NCBI RefSeq assembly: GCF_048544455.1
Contig: NC_133537.1
Span: 306,689,738 to 306,753,737 of the forward strand
DNA length: 64,000 bases
From: Silene latifolia
Lineage: Eukaryota > Streptophyta > Magnoliopsida > Caryophyllales > Caryophyllaceae
Reading direction: 5' to 3'
In this document: piece by piece, positions 61,205-64,000 of the stretch
How the letters are laid out: every line of letters begins with the position of its first letter
Position numbering within the stretch: the first letter of the stretch is position 1
Position numbers and translations under genes: made by a program
The notes under the pieces: generated by a model
What the model saw: only the letters and a program-made list of their open reading frames with translations
The model's database searches: none
Told to the model about the DNA's origin: nothing

Positions 61205-62607
61205 GATATAATTTCTGTTGGGGCAATCGCTGGACTTGCAATTGCTCTTGTTTTTACATGGAGAATACTTCGAAGTGCACCACAAAGAACGCAACCTAAG
61301 AGGCAGCCTAATGTAGCTAGTAGTTCTAGAGTCACTTCACAGCCAAATGCTACTGTGGTATCTTCTGGTGCTTCTGTGTCGCTTGAGGATTCCAGGGCAC
61401 AAAATGTGGTTGATGACTTCTTCCAGCCCATTAAGGTGTGTCAAAAGGTTCACCTTCTTCCCATGTTCCCTGTGACTATAGTACTATACTGTTCTGAAAA
61501 GTTGTCTCTATTGTTTCAGCCCACATTAGCGCAAATTGTGAGGCAGAAATTGTGTGAAGGAAGGAAGGTAAATATTTCTTCAATGTTCTGCCAATGTACA
61601 GAATATTTTCGTTATTTTTTTACCTACCTATTTGTCTATCATGCTCTATTGCGTGAACTCTCTTTGTGATGCTTTTGTCTTGACATGACATTGTCTCGAT
61701 AGAGCTAATACTATTGGTCTGAAATTCATTAAAAACCTGAAAATTTTACTATAGGTCTGGAAATCACTAAAAAATGGGAAAATGTAGTGTTAGTTTTTCT
61801 CCCTTAAAAATTTGGAGACTTAAATGGAAGGTATGAAAGCTGTGAACGGAATTTGCACGAAGCCAATCAATGAAAGTACAGATCTATTGTAAGACAAGTC
61901 AAAAAGTGGAAAAAAATAAATTACAAAACAAACCAATAACAAAGTCTAAACAGGAAATAAACCCCGAGTAGCAGACACTACCTCCACAAGCATGGGTTGC
62001 TGGAGTTTGATTTTGTTCCAGGAATTGGATTCGAATACTAACGTAAAGATACAGTGACGCTGTTACTAGTGTCATATTTAGGATATCGAATGGGATTGGG
62101 ATGCTTTATTTATTAGCGAGATCAAAGTAAGGAAGTAACGGGGTTCCATTTTTGGCCTCAAATTGAAGTGTTCGTAGTCCATAATCATTTTGCATGTTAA
62201 GTAGTGAATGCGGATGCTTGGCATAGAACAAAGCCTCTGATTGACATTTCACTAAACACCCACTTTTGACATGATATTCCAAATTTCCAACTACCAAAGG
62301 ATTATCTGTTTCAGAAACATCTTTTTTATTGTTTTAAGTAATCATCTCTGTCTTCTGTGTAGTTGACATGCCGCTTGATTGGTGTCATCCTTGAGGAAAC
62401 AAGTCCAGAGGAACTTCAGGTGCAATGTTTTTATCTCTTCGTTTCCAGTTGCCTGGTTACAAAATTGCTATTGACTGGTAGCTAACTTGTACTTTGTTTA
62501 TGCAGAAGAAAGCCACAGTTAGATCTTCTGTGTTAGAAGTGTTATTGGAGATTACAAAATATTGTGACCTCTATTTCATGGAGAGTGTTCTTGATGATGA
62601 AAGCGAA
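61205..62607 (+). CDS. PEX22: PEX22 peroxisomal membrane protein, four internal exons (partial gene)
   Basis: Exons are 61205-61435 (77 codons), 61520-61567 (16), 62363-62419 (19) and 62506-62607 (34), all phase 0 with AG/GT borders. The first encodes VGAIAGLAIALVFTWRIL, a single membrane span, then a basic RTQPKRQ stretch and EDSRAQNVVDDFFQPIK. The others read PTLAQIVRQKLCEGRK, LTCRLIGVILEETSPEELQ, and KKATVRSSVLEVLLEITK followed by a DLYFMESVLDDESE end. The order and wording match plant PEX22 as I remember it. PEX22 anchors the ubiquitin-conjugating enzyme PEX4 at the peroxisome, needed for recycling of the import receptor PEX5. The N-terminal exon is unresolved and the C-terminal exons lie beyond the window. 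No stops or frameshifts are visible, so the gene is probably intact. Confidence 0.85.
61568..62362 (+). other. PEX22 intron with an antisense open frame
   Basis: An intron of 795 bases. On the minus strand an open stretch at about 62334-62106 reads a protein-like string (LLNMQNDYGLRTLQFEAKNG then TPLLPYFDLANK). I do not recognise it; it may be a captured fragment or chance. Confidence 0.4.
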
Positions 62608-64000
62608 GTATGTAAGAAGCTTGCTCCAACCAGAATCAGTATCTTGACTTAAATCATTTTATTTCTTTGACATGGATTCTTTCCTTATATATTTTTTGGT
62701 TGTTCATTCAAGTTTATGCACTTGTTCACTTTCCATGGATCTGATTAAAGTTAGACACTAAGATACAAGCCTTAAGGATGAGCTGTGATAAGTGCAGGAG
62801 AACATACTTTTTAGCTTGTTTTCTCAATCATACAAGAAGATGGAACGAAAATCTTTAGTTATCTTAAGCTCACTATATTTTCAGATTAGGAATGGCGTTA
62901 ACTGGAAGAGATTCCCCTTACTCTTGGGTATTCAGAAATCTTAACATATACAAAATGAGTCAAATCTCAGTTGGCCTGCTGGCTGCTTAGTCGCGGTAGG
63001 GGGACCAGGGATGAAGAGAAGAGAAAGTAGAGATTAGAGTCCTGAAATTTCTACGCTCAAACCGTTTCAATGTTATTTCCAGATGGAATTTGTTGATTCC
63101 TCTACACTATCCCATTGTCTGGTGACCAGATATGTTGTATAATAAGTTATAGCTCCTCTTGCCAATAAGTGGATCTCTGTGCCATTCTGCCCTTCCGAAC
63201 TTTCTAACGATGACATCATGTTAGGCTTGTAGCTCTTATGAACTTACAACTTCACTACTTAGTCTATCCTACAATACTTTTAGTTCCTTGGGCGTTTACC
63301 ACTTGGATAGATCAATTGAAGTTTTAATTAATAGAGAGAATAGTCTAGCAAGATTTAGTCGTTTTTTCCTGGTTAGAAATGTTGAACTTGAGGGGTTTGG
63401 TTATTCTCGTTGTTATGGTAATCAAGTAATCTCTATAGGTGAAAGAATCTCCTAAAGTGGTAAAACATACAAGTTTTTAGGATTTCCCTTGTCTCATGTT
63501 AACACCATGTGATCCAAAATGCTCGAATGCTCAATCAATGAGGTCGCTCCAGAATGCTTGTTTTCCCTCATTGTTTCAGGGAATGCATGGCTTGTTATTT
63601 TTTTTACATCTTTAGTAGTATGAAGGAGAGTTTGATAGATAGTTTATGCATTAGAACCTTTTAGCTTTCTTATTTTGGGACTCTTATGAACTTCTATTCT
63701 ATGGTTTACCCACAGGTGTTTGTGGTTTCGCTCTGGGTTTCTAAGGCACCTCACATGTGAAGGAGGAGTGTTAAGAACTCATATAGTGTGGTTTACCACT
63801 TGTGAGTGTCCCATATAGATTATTGACAAAATGAGGAGGGAGTTCAATACTATTTAAACAATTGAGTTCATCTTTGGCTTAGGAAGTGGGCTCTCTCTCC
63901 TATTTATGGGTGTGGCCCAACCTTTTATGACTTTAACTGCGATTACGTGTTTGGTGTCGACAGTATATCAGTGAGGTACCCTATGCTTTAGCATATTTAC
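62608..64000 (+). other. Large PEX22 intron, continuing past the window
   Basis: The donor GTATGT at 62608 starts an intron with no matching acceptor or PEX22 exon up to 64000. Near 63770, TGTTAAGAACTCATATAG begins a stretch that could be a small LTR-like insertion; its end is outside the window. Confidence 0.5.

Noticed and set aside
60928-61431. 167-aa antisense frame over PEX22 exon 61205-61435
   Set aside because: The sense strand has a clear PEX22 exon with splice borders; the antisense peptide has no motif.

Overview
The window is nuclear DNA of a flowering plant. Evidence is a eukaryotic tRNA-Phe gene, intron-split exons that read as the peroxin PEX22, and dense nested plant transposons (CACTA, Athila-like Ty3/Gypsy, Tekay-like LTRs, hAT, MULE MITEs, Helitrons, LINEs, a SINE). 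A eudicot is likely. The frequent short motif ACTCCGTA hints at Caryophyllales, but I cannot prove the order. Roughly 59 kb of the 64 kb is transposon; host genes appear only after about 59.97 kb.

Layout. 1-217 and 22654-22754 are tail pieces of a Ty3/Gypsy element, split by an Athila-like LTR retrotransposon R1 (218-22648, target duplication TGATA). The left LTR of R1 was itself hit by a CACTA transposon (831-8790, duplication AAC) and by a second Athila-like element A (9357-17793, duplication CTAAG). The intact right LTR of R1 gives the empty site for both. 22755-27388 is a Tekay-like LTR holding a Helitron with a SINE inside. 27389-30757 is a second such LTR in inverse orientation, interrupted by a degraded non-LTR retrotransposon that carries a hAT element. 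32802-40634 is a short-LTR, non-coding element R3 (duplication ATTAA) with a hAT MITE and a 5'-truncated L1-type LINE inside. 40957-59378 is a very large Helitron, its insertion site confirmed by joining the flanks, and it contains a third Athila-like element B (42269-53329, duplication CAAAC), smaller Helitrons and MITEs. 59972-60044 is tRNA-Phe(GAA). 61205-62607 holds four internal exons of a PEX22 gene that runs off the right edge.

How the parts work together. The Athila-like elements have a primer site matching tRNA-Asp and recognisable gag; A and B also have an aspartic protease. None has reverse transcriptase, RNase H or integrase, so they look non-autonomous and mobilised in trans. B keeps an Athila-type late ORF. 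The CACTA element carries a TNP2-type transposase with in-frame stops and a TNP1-type accessory gene. I found no CRISPR array, operon or new protein-coding system. The most interesting signals are non-coding: a varying hairpin plus purine-tract module repeated twice in each Athila-like element; arrays of paired palindromes in A and B; a tRNA-Ile half-like primer site in R3; a microRNA-like foldback in the CACTA element; and repeated snRNA-type promoter modules in a Helitron.

Limits: everything is read by eye. Family names rest on remembered motifs and structure; identities and ages were not computed.
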